Source: Vulcanimicrobium winogradskyi
GTDB lineage: Bacteria > Vulcanimicrobiota > Vulcanimicrobiia > Vulcanimicrobiales > Vulcanimicrobiaceae
DNA length: 64,000 bases
Assembly (NCBI GenBank): GCA_003134965.1
Contig: PLDA01000002.1
Location: 1,798,001 to 1,862,000 of the forward strand
Direction: 5' to 3'
The notes beneath the pieces were generated by a model that made no database searches, had not been told where the DNA came from, and saw nothing but the letters and a program-made list of their open reading frames with translations. The position numbers and the translations under genes were made by a program. Positions 1 to 8,978 of this stretch are shown here, piece by piece. How positions within the stretch are numbered: the stretch's first letter is position 1; each line of letters opens with the position of its first letter.

Positions 1-93
1 AATCTAGGGATGACCGGTGGTCCCTTACCACGACCGGCGGACACGGGCCGAACGTGCCGGCCTGGATTCGCGTAACGAACGGAGTAGACACCC

Positions 94-345
94 ATGCCAT
101 CCGGTAACGACACGAAGTTGAAGCAGACGCTGGCGCAGGTCCTGGGCGTTCCGGAAAGCGGTATCGGCGATGAAACGTCGATGGACACGGTGCCGCAGTG
201 GGATTCGCTGAAGCACCTCAACTTGGTGCTCGCAATCGAGGAGCAATTCGGCGTGTCGCTCACCGAAGAGCAGTCGTTCGAGATCTTGAGCTACCCCCTC
301 GCGAAGGCCGTCCTCGCCGAGCACGGGATCGACTTCGCAGCATGA
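94..345 (+). CDS. Acyl carrier protein
   Basis: An 83-residue acyl carrier protein, which holds an acyl chain as a thioester on a phosphopantetheine arm in the cytoplasm. The sequence shows the DSL motif at residues 37-39, so Ser38 is the expected attachment site, followed by an acidic helical stretch typical of the family. GGAG at 81-84 lies 9 bases before the ATG. The stop codon overlaps the start of the acyl-activating ligase (ATGA), so the two are probably translationally coupled, and the ligase is the likely enzyme that loads this carrier. The context of glycosyl- and methyltransferases suggests a specialised role in decorating a glycan rather than housekeeping fatty acid synthesis; that role is inference. 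Confidence 0.9.
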   Translation: MPSGNDTKLKQTLAQVLGVPESGIGDETSMDTVPQWDSLKHLNLVLAIEEQFGVSLTEEQSFEILSYPLAKAVLAEHGIDFAA

Positions 346-1736
346 GCGCCGCGAACGATCGCGCCACGGTCGCGATCGACACCGTGATCGCGCGAATGGC
401 GGGGTACGGTCCGAAGCCGGCGATCTTCTTCAAAGGCATCGAGTACAGCTACGAGCGGTTTCTAGAGCTGGTCGCGGGCTGGCGGGCCCGCTTCGCAGGG
501 CTGGGCATCAGCGCCGGCTCGGTCGTGGCCGTGCTCGGTGACTACTCGCCGAGCACGTGTGCGCTCTTCTTCGCGCTGATGCAGGAGCGCGCGATCGTCG
601 TTCCCTTCACGAAGAGCATCCACGCCGAGTTGGAGCGATTCATCGAGATCGCTGGCGTCGAAATCCTGATCACCATCGACTCGGACGACCGCGATGAGGC
701 GCGACGCATCGGCGGCCTGCCCAAGAACGCATTGATCGAGGCGTTTCTGGCGGAGGGGATGCCCGGGCTCGTCGTCTTCACGTCAGGGTCGACCGGCGAA
801 CCGAAGGGCATCCTGCACAACTGCGAGCACGTCATGAAGAAGTTCGCCACGGAGCGGCCGGGGTGGCGCTCGATCCTCTTCCTGCTCATGGACCACTTCG
901 GCGGGTTCAACACGTTTCTCGGAGCCTTCGCATACGGCGGCGTTGCGATCTGCGTTCGCGACCGCAGCCCGGAGGCGGTCTGCGAGTCGATTCAGCAGGC
1001 TCGCGCGACGCTGCTGCCGACGACGCCCACATTCATCAATCTGCTGATCGCCTCGAACGTCTATCGTGCGTTCGACTGCTCCTCGGTTCGGATGATCACC
1101 TATGGAACCGAGGTGATGCCGGAAGCGACGCTCGCCAAGGTCCGCGCGATCTTCCCGAACGCGCAGATCAAGCAGACCTACGGGCTCTCCGAGCTCGGCG
1201 TGCTGCGCTCGAAATCAGAGAGCGACGCGTCGCTATGGGTCAAAATCGGGGGCGACGGGTTCGAAGTCAAGATCATCGACGACGTGTTGTGGGTTCGGTC
1301 CGAAGCGAACATGGTCGGGTATCTCAACGCGCCGAGCCCTTTCGACGACGAAGGCTGGATGTGTACGGGCGACCATGTCGAGACGAAGGGCGAGTACATG
1401 CGCATCATCGGCCGCAAGTCGGAGATGATCAACGTGGGCGGGCAGAAAGTGTTCCCGGCCGAAGTCGAGACGGTGCTGCTCGAGGCGCCGAACGTTCGAG
1501 AGGCGACGGTTTTCGGAGCGCCGCATCCGATCATGGGGCAAGTTGCGCACGCTCGCATCTCCTTGCACGCGCCGGAGTCACCCGAAAGCGTCACCGAGCG
1601 GCTGCGCGCGCATTGCATCCGGCGCCTTCAGAAGTACAAGATCCCGGTCCGTTTCACGATCGTCGCGGATGAGACGCTGCGATCGGACCGCTTCAAGAAG
1701 ATCCGGTCCGGCCTTTCGGATGCCCCGATATCGTGA
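342..1736 (+). CDS. AMP-binding acyl-CoA/acyl-ACP ligase
   Basis: A 464-residue member of the adenylate-forming superfamily, which activates a carboxylic acid with ATP and passes it to CoA or a carrier protein. The motifs are in order: the P-loop FTSGSTGEPKG near residue 145, TYGLSELG near 280, WMCTGDHVE, and the hinge GRKSEMINVGGQKVFPAEVE. The C-terminal lysine region reads SDRFKKIR. At 464 residues it is on the short side for the family, with a compact N-terminal domain. I chose the ATG at 342 because it overlaps the upstream ACP stop; an in-frame GTG/ATG further upstream would run through the ACP gene. The substrate is unknown. Together with the ACP it probably makes an acyl-ACP donor. Confidence 0.88.
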   Translation: MSAANDRATVAIDTVIARMAGYGPKPAIFFKGIEYSYERFLELVAGWRARFAGLGISAGSVVAVLGDYSPSTCALFFALMQERAIVVPFTKSIHAELERFIEIAGVEILITIDSDDRDEARRIGGLPKNALIEAFLAEGMPGLVVFTSGSTGEPKGILHNCEHVMKKFATERPGWRSILFLLMDHFGGFNTFLGAFAYGGVAICVRDRSPEAVCESIQQARATLLPTTPTFINLLIASNVYRAFDCSSVRMITYGTEVMPEATLAKVRAIFPNAQIKQTYGLSELGVLRSKSESDASLWVKIGGDGFEVKIIDDVLWVRSEANMVGYLNAPSPFDDEGWMCTGDHVETKGEYMRIIGRKSEMINVGGQKVFPAEVETVLLEAPNVREATVFGAPHPIMGQVAHARISLHAPESPESVTERLRAHCIRRLQKYKIPVRFTIVADETLRSDRFKKIRSGLSDAPIS

Positions 1737-2803
1737 AGATCCGCGACGCCCAGGACGGCGATTTCGCGGCGATAGCACGAATGGCTCAGCGCAGCGATCT
1801 GTTCGTCGGTGAGCTGAGCGAAGCCGGCTTTCCGTCGATGCTTGCGTGGCTGTACGTCGAAGCGCCCTCGAAGATACGGCTGCAGTTCGTCGCGGAACAC
1901 GAAGAAGAGGTGGTGGCGCACTACGGAGCGGCGTCGATCGAGTACAAGCTTTACGACGAAACCTGCGTCGCCGGATTCGCCTCGAACTTGGTCATCGACC
2001 CCGATCATCGCGCCGGCATGCTGTTCATTTCGCTCCAGTCGTACCTGCAGCGAGAATATCAGAAGAAGAACTTCCGCTTCGTGTACGGTCTCGTCACCCG
2101 AGCCAACGTACTGGAGCCGCACCTGCGTACGGGGTGGAAGAAGATCGGGATGGTGCCGGTCTATGCCAAGCCGTTCGACTTCCCGGCCGTGGCGGCGTCG
2201 GCGCTTCGTCATCCGCTGTCGCGAGCGCTCGCGTTCGCTCCGCTGAAGGCGGCCGAGTCGCTCTGGCGTGTCCGGTGGTCGCGGCGCTCCCGCACCGTCA
2301 GCGTCGACGAAGCAGCGCGCTTCGAGGCCGACGCCGATCGTTTCTTGGCCGAGTTCACCGCCTCGCTCGAGATCGGCGCGGTCCGGTCGCGCGAGATCCT
2401 CAACTGGCGATTCGCCGGGTACTCCGAGCGCGGCTACCGGCTCTTCGTGGCCCGGCAAGACGGACACGTGGCCGGCTACGTGGTGACACGACGTATGCCG
2501 CTCAAGCACTTGGATGCGCTCGTCCTGGTCGACATCGCATTCGATCCCGCTCGAACCGAGGTCGGTGAGGCGCTCTTGCGCCACTGCGATCGTGAGGCGA
2601 TGCGAGCGGGAGTCGACGTCTCGGCGGCGATCATGAATTCGTCTTCGCCCTTCGCTCCGTACCTTCGGAGATTCGGGTACCTCAAGACGCCGGAGTCCTT
2701 CACGCTGGTGGTCCACGCCCCCCGGGGTGCGCCGGGACCGCCGTTCGCTGAAGCGCTGTTCCCGCACTGGCACGTCACATGGTTCGATCACGACTACGTA
2801 TGA
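1733..2803 (+). CDS. GNAT-family acetyltransferase-like protein
   Basis: A 356-residue protein that looks like one or two GNAT folds. The N-terminal part has a GNAT-like start (MKIRDAQDGDFAAIARMAQ) and a central block around GFASNLVIDPDHRAGM that resembles the acetyl-CoA-binding region. A second half around residues 220-330 repeats a similar strand-helix pattern. It probably transfers an acyl group to an amine or hydroxyl, and the neighbouring ACP and ligase suggest the donor may be acyl-ACP; that is inference. The GTG start overlaps the ligase stop (GTGA), so the three genes form one operon. A 7-bp-stem hairpin lies just after its stop. Confidence 0.65.
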   Translation: MKIRDAQDGDFAAIARMAQRSDLFVGELSEAGFPSMLAWLYVEAPSKIRLQFVAEHEEEVVAHYGAASIEYKLYDETCVAGFASNLVIDPDHRAGMLFISLQSYLQREYQKKNFRFVYGLVTRANVLEPHLRTGWKKIGMVPVYAKPFDFPAVAASALRHPLSRALAFAPLKAAESLWRVRWSRRSRTVSVDEAARFEADADRFLAEFTASLEIGAVRSREILNWRFAGYSERGYRLFVARQDGHVAGYVVTRRMPLKHLDALVLVDIAFDPARTEVGEALLRHCDREAMRAGVDVSAAIMNSSSPFAPYLRRFGYLKTPESFTLVVHAPRGAPGPPFAEALFPHWHVTWFDHDYV

Positions 2804-2818
2804 CGACGGAGAGCGCCT

Positions 2819-2835
2819 GGCCGCCCGGGGCGGCC
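2819..2835 (+). other. GC-rich hairpin between GNAT and methyltransferase genes
   Basis: A perfect 7-bp stem, GGCCGCC paired with GGCGGCC around a 3-base loop. No T-run follows, so it is not a standard intrinsic terminator. It may be an attenuating or mRNA-stabilising structure inside the operon, or chance in GC-rich DNA. Confidence 0.3.
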
Positions 2836-2875
2836 TGAAGGGGGCGGCGATTCCGGCGGAGCATCGTCTTTTGCG

Positions 2876-3604
2876 ATGGGTGAGTTTCGACACATCGAAC
2901 CGCAGGCTGCGCGCCACCTGATCGCAGGGCATCCGACGTGGTATCACCGGATCGAAGTCGCGCCGGGTATCGTGACACCCGGAATCAACGACTCCGAGCG
3001 CACGCTGGCGGCGCTCGAACTGCCCGAGGATCTCCGAGGCAAGACCGTGCTCGATATCGGGACGCGCGACGGTTTCTTCGCTTTCGCCTGTGAGCGGCGC
3101 GGAGCCGACGTGCTCGCGGTGGATTACATGCCCGTTGAAGCGACGGGCTTCGGGATCGCCGCCCAGCTACTCGGCTCGCAGGTGCGCTACCAGCGCGAGA
3201 ACATCTACAATCTGCGTGCCGAAACGATCGGCAGCTTCGACATCGTGCTCATGCTGGGGCTTCTCTACCACCTACCCGACCTGGTCGGCGCGCTCTCGAC
3301 GGTGAGGCCCCTCTGCCGCGACCGGCTCTACGTCGAGTCGCACGTGTGCGACGTAGACTTCCCGGATTTGGCGGACAAGCCGTTCGCGCACTTCTGCCAA
3401 GGTTCATCGCTGAACGCTGATCCGACGAATTACTGGGCGCCGACCACGCGGTGCGTCGAGGCAATGCTCGACGAGTGCGGCTTCAGCGTCTCGAAGACGA
3501 CGCGCCTCGGAAGCCGGAGCATCTGCGAAGCGGCCGCCACGGTCGACTCCGGACGCTATTACCGCGCCATTGCTCTCGGCGAAGAAGTGCCCACGATCGA
3601 CTGA
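2876..3604 (+). CDS. Class I SAM-dependent methyltransferase
   Basis: A 242-residue methyltransferase. The SAM-binding glycine motif is VLDIGTRDGFFAF near residue 60, with an acidic residue after the next strand (AVDYM) and a post-motif LMLGLLYHLPD, a set close to that of the CmoB/DUF1698-like branch. It lacks a membrane segment and should be cytoplasmic. No strong ribosome site is seen directly before the ATG at 2876; GGAG lies about 15 bases upstream. The location among glycosyltransferases suggests a sugar or glycan-linked substrate, but the sequence alone does not fix it. Confidence 0.8.
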   Translation: MGEFRHIEPQAARHLIAGHPTWYHRIEVAPGIVTPGINDSERTLAALELPEDLRGKTVLDIGTRDGFFAFACERRGADVLAVDYMPVEATGFGIAAQLLGSQVRYQRENIYNLRAETIGSFDIVLMLGLLYHLPDLVGALSTVRPLCRDRLYVESHVCDVDFPDLADKPFAHFCQGSSLNADPTNYWAPTTRCVEAMLDECGFSVSKTTRLGSRSICEAAATVDSGRYYRAIALGEEVPTID

Positions 3605-3684
3605 GCTCCTCTCCGAGCGGGCCGCCGATCGGGTAGCGGTCCCCGGCTGGAGGTAACTCGCCCTGGCGATCTGAACGTCCGCGT

Positions 3685-6054
3685 GTGGCGAATCCGTGGC
3701 GATCCGCGGCGGTGACGATTGTGGCGCGCAACTACCTTCCGTTCGCGCGCACGTTGATGGCGTCGTTCGCCGCAGCCGACCCTGCGGTGGACCGCTTCGT
3801 GTTCGTCGTCGATGCCGTCGAGGCCGTGCCCGAGATGCGCGACGCGACGGTCCTCGTTCCCAGCGACGTCTTCGATTACGAAGAGTACGCGGGCCTCGCG
3901 TACTCCTTCGATATCACCGAGCTGTCGACGTGCGTGAAGCCGTTCGTCCTGCGTCATCTCCTCGACCGAGGATATGACCGCGCGTTCTACTTCGATCCGG
4001 ACATCGAGGTCTTCGGGCCCATCGACGTGGTGCGCGACCCGCTCGACGCCGCCGATATCGTCTTGACGCCGCACACGACCGAGCCGATACCCCTCGACGG
4101 GAAATTGCCGGACGAGATCACGCTGTTGCGAGCGGGTTCGTACAACCTGGGTTTCATCGGAGTCGCGAACCGGGCGCCGGCGCGGGACTTCCTCGACTGG
4201 TGGGCGGCGCGGCTCGAGCGTTACTGCGTCAACGACGTCGTATCGGGACTCTTCACCGACCAAAAGTGGATCGACCTCGTCCCCGGACTGGTCGAGCGCG
4301 TCGCAATCGTGCGGCATCGCGGGTGCAACGTCGCGTACTGGAACCTGCATTCGCGCCGAATCGATCCGACGGTACCCTTGCAGCTTGCGAGCGGGGAGCC
4401 GATCGTGTTCTTTCACTACAGCGGCTTCAATCCGCGCACCCCGGAGATACTCTCGAAACACCAGACGCGGATCGATCTGGCGGGCGAGCCCGGGTTGGCG
4501 AAGCTCCTCAGCGAGTATGCCGGGCGTGTCATGGCGAACGGTTTTTCGGATGCGTCCCGGACGGCGTATGCGTTCTCTCGCTTCAGTAACGGCGTAGCGA
4601 CCGACACGTTCAGCCGCTCGGTCTTGCGCGAAGCGCGAATCGGCGGATATCGTTTTCCCGACCCCGCCGACGTCTTCGCGGAGCCGTCCGCGTGGCGTTT
4701 TCTCAATGAGCCGGTCGACGAAGATGCGACCGCGATACCGCAGCCGCTGACGCGCTACCTGTACGAACTCTGGAAGAAGCGCCCTGACCTGCGCGCCACT
4801 TTTCCGCAGGTCCTGTCGGGCGATCGCGAGCGATTTGTGAACTGGCTGCGCAACGACTCGACAACGGGAGTCGATCGAGCGTATCTGGCCGAGGCGGGAT
4901 TGCGTGTTCGCCCGCAGCGGCTGGGCCCCAGTTTCGAGGGTGTCAACGTCGCGGGCTACTTCAAGACCGAATCAGGGGTCGGCGAAGCCGGGCGGGGGCA
5001 CGTCGCGGCTCTGCGCGCGGCGGGAATTCCGACGCGACTGGTCGATTTCTCCGCGCATTCTCCGAGCCGGGCGGCGGACACGAGCATCGCCGGGCGCGAG
5101 GGTGACGGTGTGTATCCGATCAACCTCGTGTGCGTCAATGCCGATCAGGTCGCCACATTCTTGGCCAAGAACGGCGACGGGTTCTTTCGCGGCAAGTACA
5201 ACATCGGGTCGTGGTGGTGGGAACTCCCGGAATTTCCCGACGCGTGGCTCGACGCGTTCGAGCCGTTCGACGAGATCTGGGTCGGAACGCAGTATATTGC
5301 TGCCGCGATCGCGCCGAAATCGCCGGTTCCGGTGGTGATCGTGCCGCCGGTCGTGAGCGTCGGTGCGGTCCGACTTGGCCGCAAGGCGGATTTCGGCCTC
5401 GACCCGGACGACACGGTATTTCTCTTCGTGTACGACTACTTGAGCGTATTCGGACGGAAGAATCCGCTCGGCGCGATCGAGGCGTTCAGACGCGCCTTTC
5501 CCGATCGCCGCGCGCGTGTGCGGCTGGTGATGAAATCGATCAACAGCGAGTTCGATCTTGCGGCGTACGAGAGCGTGCGAGACGCCGCCGCCGAGGACGA
5601 CCGGATCGTGCTCATCGACGGTTACTTATCGCGTCGGCAAAAGAACGAGCTGCTGGGCGCCTGCGACGCATACCTTTCGCTTCACCGCGCTGAAGGCTTT
5701 GGATACACGCTAGCCGAGGCGATGACGCTCGGTAAGCCGGTCATCGCGACCGCGTTCTCCGGCTCCGCCGATCTCGTCACCGGCTCGAATGCCTTCCCGA
5801 TCCCATACGACTTGGTGCCGGTCGGTCCAGGAAACGGCCCGTACGCGGCCGATCAAATGTGGGCCGAGCCCGACCTCGACCACGCCGCAGCGGCGCTGCG
5901 CCGCGTCTACGAGCGCCCGACCGATGCGCGCCGTCTCGGGGAACGCGCTCGCTCCGACGTTCTCGGCAAGTACGGGACGGCAGCCGTCGCTCGCATCGCA
6001 GGCGAGCGCATCGAACGCATCCTGGGCCGGCTCCCCGAAAGGATTTCCGTTTGA
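3685..6054 (+). CDS. Two-domain glycosyltransferase (GT-A-like plus GT4-type)
   Basis: A 789-residue protein with two transferase units. Residues 1 to about 290 resemble a GT-A nucleotide-sugar transferase, with the DxD-type motif YFDPDIEVF near residue 95. From about residue 410 a GT-B fold begins (GYFKTESGVGEAGRG), ending in the GT4 signature HRAEGFGYTLAEAM near residue 670, whose two glutamates bind the nucleotide-sugar donor. One protein may therefore add two sugars in sequence. The start is a GTG at 3685 with no clear nearby ribosome site. The stop overlaps the next gene by four bases, so both are coexpressed. The sugars transferred cannot be read from the sequence. Confidence 0.82.
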   Translation: MANPWRSAAVTIVARNYLPFARTLMASFAAADPAVDRFVFVVDAVEAVPEMRDATVLVPSDVFDYEEYAGLAYSFDITELSTCVKPFVLRHLLDRGYDRAFYFDPDIEVFGPIDVVRDPLDAADIVLTPHTTEPIPLDGKLPDEITLLRAGSYNLGFIGVANRAPARDFLDWWAARLERYCVNDVVSGLFTDQKWIDLVPGLVERVAIVRHRGCNVAYWNLHSRRIDPTVPLQLASGEPIVFFHYSGFNPRTPEILSKHQTRIDLAGEPGLAKLLSEYAGRVMANGFSDASRTAYAFSRFSNGVATDTFSRSVLREARIGGYRFPDPADVFAEPSAWRFLNEPVDEDATAIPQPLTRYLYELWKKRPDLRATFPQVLSGDRERFVNWLRNDSTTGVDRAYLAEAGLRVRPQRLGPSFEGVNVAGYFKTESGVGEAGRGHVAALRAAGIPTRLVDFSAHSPSRAADTSIAGREGDGVYPINLVCVNADQVATFLAKNGDGFFRGKYNIGSWWWELPEFPDAWLDAFEPFDEIWVGTQYIAAAIAPKSPVPVVIVPPVVSVGAVRLGRKADFGLDPDDTVFLFVYDYLSVFGRKNPLGAIEAFRRAFPDRRARVRLVMKSINSEFDLAAYESVRDAAAEDDRIVLIDGYLSRRQKNELLGACDAYLSLHRAEGFGYTLAEAMTLGKPVIATAFSGSADLVTGSNAFPIPYDLVPVGPGNGPYAADQMWAEPDLDHAAAALRRVYERPTDARRLGERARSDVLGKYGTAAVARIAGERIERILGRLPERISV

Positions 6055-8183
6055 ACGGTCGCATGGTCGACGAGGACGTGCAGCCATCCGAAGGGACCGT
6101 CCACAACGGCAACGTCCCGGGGCCGGCCGAGACGAGTACAGTCGCCCGGAACGGCGCCTCCGCTCACCCCGTGAAAGCGCCGGTTGAAATTCCCGCCGCC
6201 TCCGGTCCGGTCGGCGAGGAGGCCCCCTCGTCTGCGCCGATCGCCCCGGCGACGCCCGCGCTTCCGGGCGCGCCCAGATCGTTCTTCGGACGAATCATCG
6301 GGCGCGTAACCCGGTTTCAGACGGCGCGGCAGGACGCCGTCAACGCGCAGCAGGACTCCGTCAACGCGCGGCAGGACGCCGTCAATGCCCGGCTCGCGGC
6401 GCAGCTCGGTCATCTCGAGGCGATGCCGCGCGAGATCGTGGCGTTGCGCCGCGACCTTCACGACGCCGCGATCGATTTCGGTGTGGTCGCGGACCGCATG
6501 CGCGCGTTCGAGAACACGCGCCGAGTCGTCGACCGCATGCCCGCGTATCGGTCCGAGGTTCGCAACCAGCGGCGGCAGATCGCCGAACTTCGCGAGCACC
6601 TGGCCGCGCTGTCGGCTCGGCTCAGCTTTTTCCAGCGCGAAGGCACGCCGCTGCGCAGCGATGTGAGGGCGATCCGCAACGAGATCGCATCGCTGCGTAC
6701 CGGATGGGGGAAGCTCGAAGATGTCGTCGGTGAGACGCAAGATTTTAGCCGAAGCACCGCGGAACGCCTCGACGAGCTCGCACGTGATGCTGAAGAAAAC
6801 GCCCTCCGCAGCTCGCTTGGGGAAACGGAGCTCCACGCCGCGGTCGAAGAACTCGAACGGCGGTTGTCGGAGGCGGCGCAACACGTGACGTCGCTGATCG
6901 AAGCGCGCGGCCGGGAGAGCGAGATCGCGCTCGGCGAGCTCCGGTCCGAACTCGCGGCGAATCACGACCACCTTCGTCGCAGCCTCCACGATCCCATCGA
7001 CCGCGCACTGCGGACGAGCGCGACGCTGCGGACCGCATTCGACAGCATGACGGCTGAAGTTGCCGGCGATCGTGAGCGGTCGGCGGCGGCCGGACTCCGT
7101 TTGAATGCCGCGGAAGAGCAGTTGCAACGCCTGGAGTCGGCGGCTGCCGAACTCGCCGGGCAAGCCTCTGCGCTCGAGGAACGAGCGCAGGTCTTGATGG
7201 CGGTTCAACAGCGGGTCGCCGAAATTGCCGACGCGGTCGACCGCATCCGGCATGCCACCGCCGCCGACCAAGCGGTGATGTCATCGCGCATCTCCGACAT
7301 CGCCGGCGCACTGAATGACATGCGCGATTCGGCGGCCGCAGACCGCGCGGCGACGGCGAGCATCCTGGAGGATGGCGCACCCATCCGGAGCGAGCTGGAG
7401 CGGCTCGCCGCCGAGCTCGCGTCGCTGCGCAGCCGGCTGCTGGCGACGCCGTACATGAGCGCGCCGCCGGACGCTTGGCCCGCGCTTCGACTCTCGACCC
7501 CGGATGACTTTGATTACCTCGGGTTCGAGAACGTATTTCGCGGTCCCGAGGCGTTCATCCGCGAACGATTGCGCGCGTATCTCCCGCTCGTCGAGGGTCG
7601 AGCGCCCATCGTCGAGCTCGGCTCCGGACGCGGCGAGTTCCTGGAGATCATGCGCGAGAACGGACTCGCGGCGACCGGAGTCGAGCTCAATCCGGATGCC
7701 GTCGCTCGCATGCGCGCGAAAGGTCTCGAAAACGTCGTCACCGGCGATGCGAACGCGTACCTGGCCGGGCTCGCGGAAAGCAGCGTCGGCGCGATCTTCT
7801 CGGCGCAGTTCGCCGAACATCTGCCGTTCGCAGAGCTCTTGCGCTGTTTGGAGCTCGCCCGGACGCGTCTCGTTCCCGGCGGCGTGTTCATCGCTGAAAC
7901 CGTCAATCCGAATTCAATCGAGGCGTGGAAGACGTTTTACGTGGACCTCTCCCACGAAAAACCGCTGTTCCCCGAAGTGTTCGTGTTTCTCTGCCGGTCG
8001 ATGGGGTTCTCGGACGTGCGGGTGTTCTATCCGAACGGAGGCGGTTTCGAAGAGTCGCTACCGACCGGCCAGCACGAGTATGCCGTGGTTGCGACCGTCC
8101 CTAGCCTGGATGGATCGCAAACGGAAACAGCTCCCCTTGCGCGCGACCCTCGCCGTCGGCCGAAAGCGCGATCACGCGAATAA
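6051..8183 (+). CDS. Coiled-coil protein with C-terminal SAM methyltransferase domain
   Basis: About 710 residues in two parts. Residues about 90-480 are long heptad-rich coiled coil full of Glu, Arg and Ala. The last about 200 residues are a class I methyltransferase with VELGSGRGEFLEIM (SAM loop), TGVELNPDAV and a final PNGGGFEE. The layout recalls O-antigen chain-length terminators such as WbdD, where a coiled coil measures chain length and a methyltransferase caps the glycan; that similarity in design is inference. I chose the TTG at 6051 because GAAAGGA sits 7 bases upstream and the start overlaps the previous stop (TTGA); an ATG at 6063 is the alternative. The 3' end overlaps the opposing gene by 83 bases. 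Confidence 0.8.
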   Translation: MNGRMVDEDVQPSEGTVHNGNVPGPAETSTVARNGASAHPVKAPVEIPAASGPVGEEAPSSAPIAPATPALPGAPRSFFGRIIGRVTRFQTARQDAVNAQQDSVNARQDAVNARLAAQLGHLEAMPREIVALRRDLHDAAIDFGVVADRMRAFENTRRVVDRMPAYRSEVRNQRRQIAELREHLAALSARLSFFQREGTPLRSDVRAIRNEIASLRTGWGKLEDVVGETQDFSRSTAERLDELARDAEENALRSSLGETELHAAVEELERRLSEAAQHVTSLIEARGRESEIALGELRSELAANHDHLRRSLHDPIDRALRTSATLRTAFDSMTAEVAGDRERSAAAGLRLNAAEEQLQRLESAAAELAGQASALEERAQVLMAVQQRVAEIADAVDRIRHATAADQAVMSSRISDIAGALNDMRDSAAADRAATASILEDGAPIRSELERLAAELASLRSRLLATPYMSAPPDAWPALRLSTPDDFDYLGFENVFRGPEAFIRERLRAYLPLVEGRAPIVELGSGRGEFLEIMRENGLAATGVELNPDAVARMRAKGLENVVTGDANAYLAGLAESSVGAIFSAQFAEHLPFAELLRCLELARTRLVPGGVFIAETVNPNSIEAWKTFYVDLSHEKPLFPEVFVFLCRSMGFSDVRVFYPNGGGFEESLPTGQHEYAVVATVPSLDGSQTETAPLARDPRRRPKARSRE
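6330..6392 (+). repeat. Three tandem 21-bp repeats inside the coiled-coil gene
   Basis: Three in-frame 21-base units encode QDAVNAQ, QDSVNAR and QDAVNAR. They sit at the entry to the coiled coil. Copy-number change would lengthen or shorten the rod by seven residues, one heptad, without breaking the frame. Confidence 0.85.
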
Positions 8184-8961
8184 CGTGATCGCCGAGCGCG
8201 AGCGTGCCGGCGTCGATCCGGACCTCGTAGCCGGCGTATCGTAATGGGGGTTGATCGAGCTGTTCGGCGACGTCCGGACGCTCGGCGCCGATCCGGCCTC
8301 GAAAGAGGTGAACGTCATCGACGAGCGCGTAGACCGCGGCGGCCGGCTCCCCGCGCATGTGGTCGGCAGCCCAGCCGACGATGCTGAACGTCGCATCGTG
8401 CCCGAAGCTCGGAATCCCGGCCTCGAGTTCGGGCGACTCGCCCGTTTCGGCGACGTAATCGACGTGGATCGTCACGCCGTCGACGATCGGCGTCTGGATC
8501 GTCAGCGACAACGCGCTTGCGCCGATCGTGATCTGCCGTTCGGGACCGCTGCGATAGGTCATCGCATCGACGAGTTGTGCGGCGGCGATCGTTCGAGCCC
8601 CATCCGCGAGCCCCGACGGCAGAACGCCTTCGAACCCCGAGTTCAGTGCGTCGGGCCCGTGCACGGCGGCGACGTCGGGGCGCGGATAGCCGCCCGTCGC
8701 CACCACGCCGAATGCCCCGTCGACCGTGATGACGATCTCCGGTGGCGCGGGGGCGTCCGGCACGTATATCCAGCCCGAGACGAAGATCGGCGCACCGCGC
8801 GGAATGAACGTCGGCTGCGCGGAGAGGTCGCTGATCCGGCGGCCCGTACCGTTGACGTCGTCGATGAACCCGTGCGCGCGCTCGCCGCTGCTCGTCATCG
8901 AAGGGAAGCGCAATCTCAGCAGCGCCGGCGCGAACGGGACATGGCCTTCCGGTCTGGGCAC
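8101..8961 (-). CDS. Unknown protein with two beta-sandwich-like repeats
   Basis: I do not recognise this 286-residue protein. It contains two similar halves. One runs from GWIYVPDAPAPP to about residue 125 and the other from GWAADHMRGEPAAA near residue 195 to the end. Each carries a DG(A/T)-type turn, a valine-rich strand set and a hydrophobic GF/GYEV strand, which suggests Ig-like or jelly-roll folds. No signal peptide is visible. The GTG start at 8961 follows the preceding minus-strand gene by 17 bases; an internal ATG at 8898 is also possible. The 3' end overlaps the convergent methyltransferase gene by 83 bases. Function unknown; it may be a carbohydrate-binding or accessory protein of the glycan locus. 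Confidence 0.6.
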   Translation of the reverse strand: MPRPEGHVPFAPALLRLRFPSMTSSGERAHGFIDDVNGTGRRISDLSAQPTFIPRGAPIFVSGWIYVPDAPAPPEIVITVDGAFGVVATGGYPRPDVAAVHGPDALNSGFEGVLPSGLADGARTIAAAQLVDAMTYRSGPERQITIGASALSLTIQTPIVDGVTIHVDYVAETGESPELEAGIPSFGHDATFSIVGWAADHMRGEPAAAVYALVDDVHLFRGRIGAERPDVAEQLDQPPLRYAGYEVRIDAGTLALGDHVIRVIALSADGEGRAQGELFPFAIHPG

Positions 8962-8978
8962 GTGCGATCCCGGATCGG

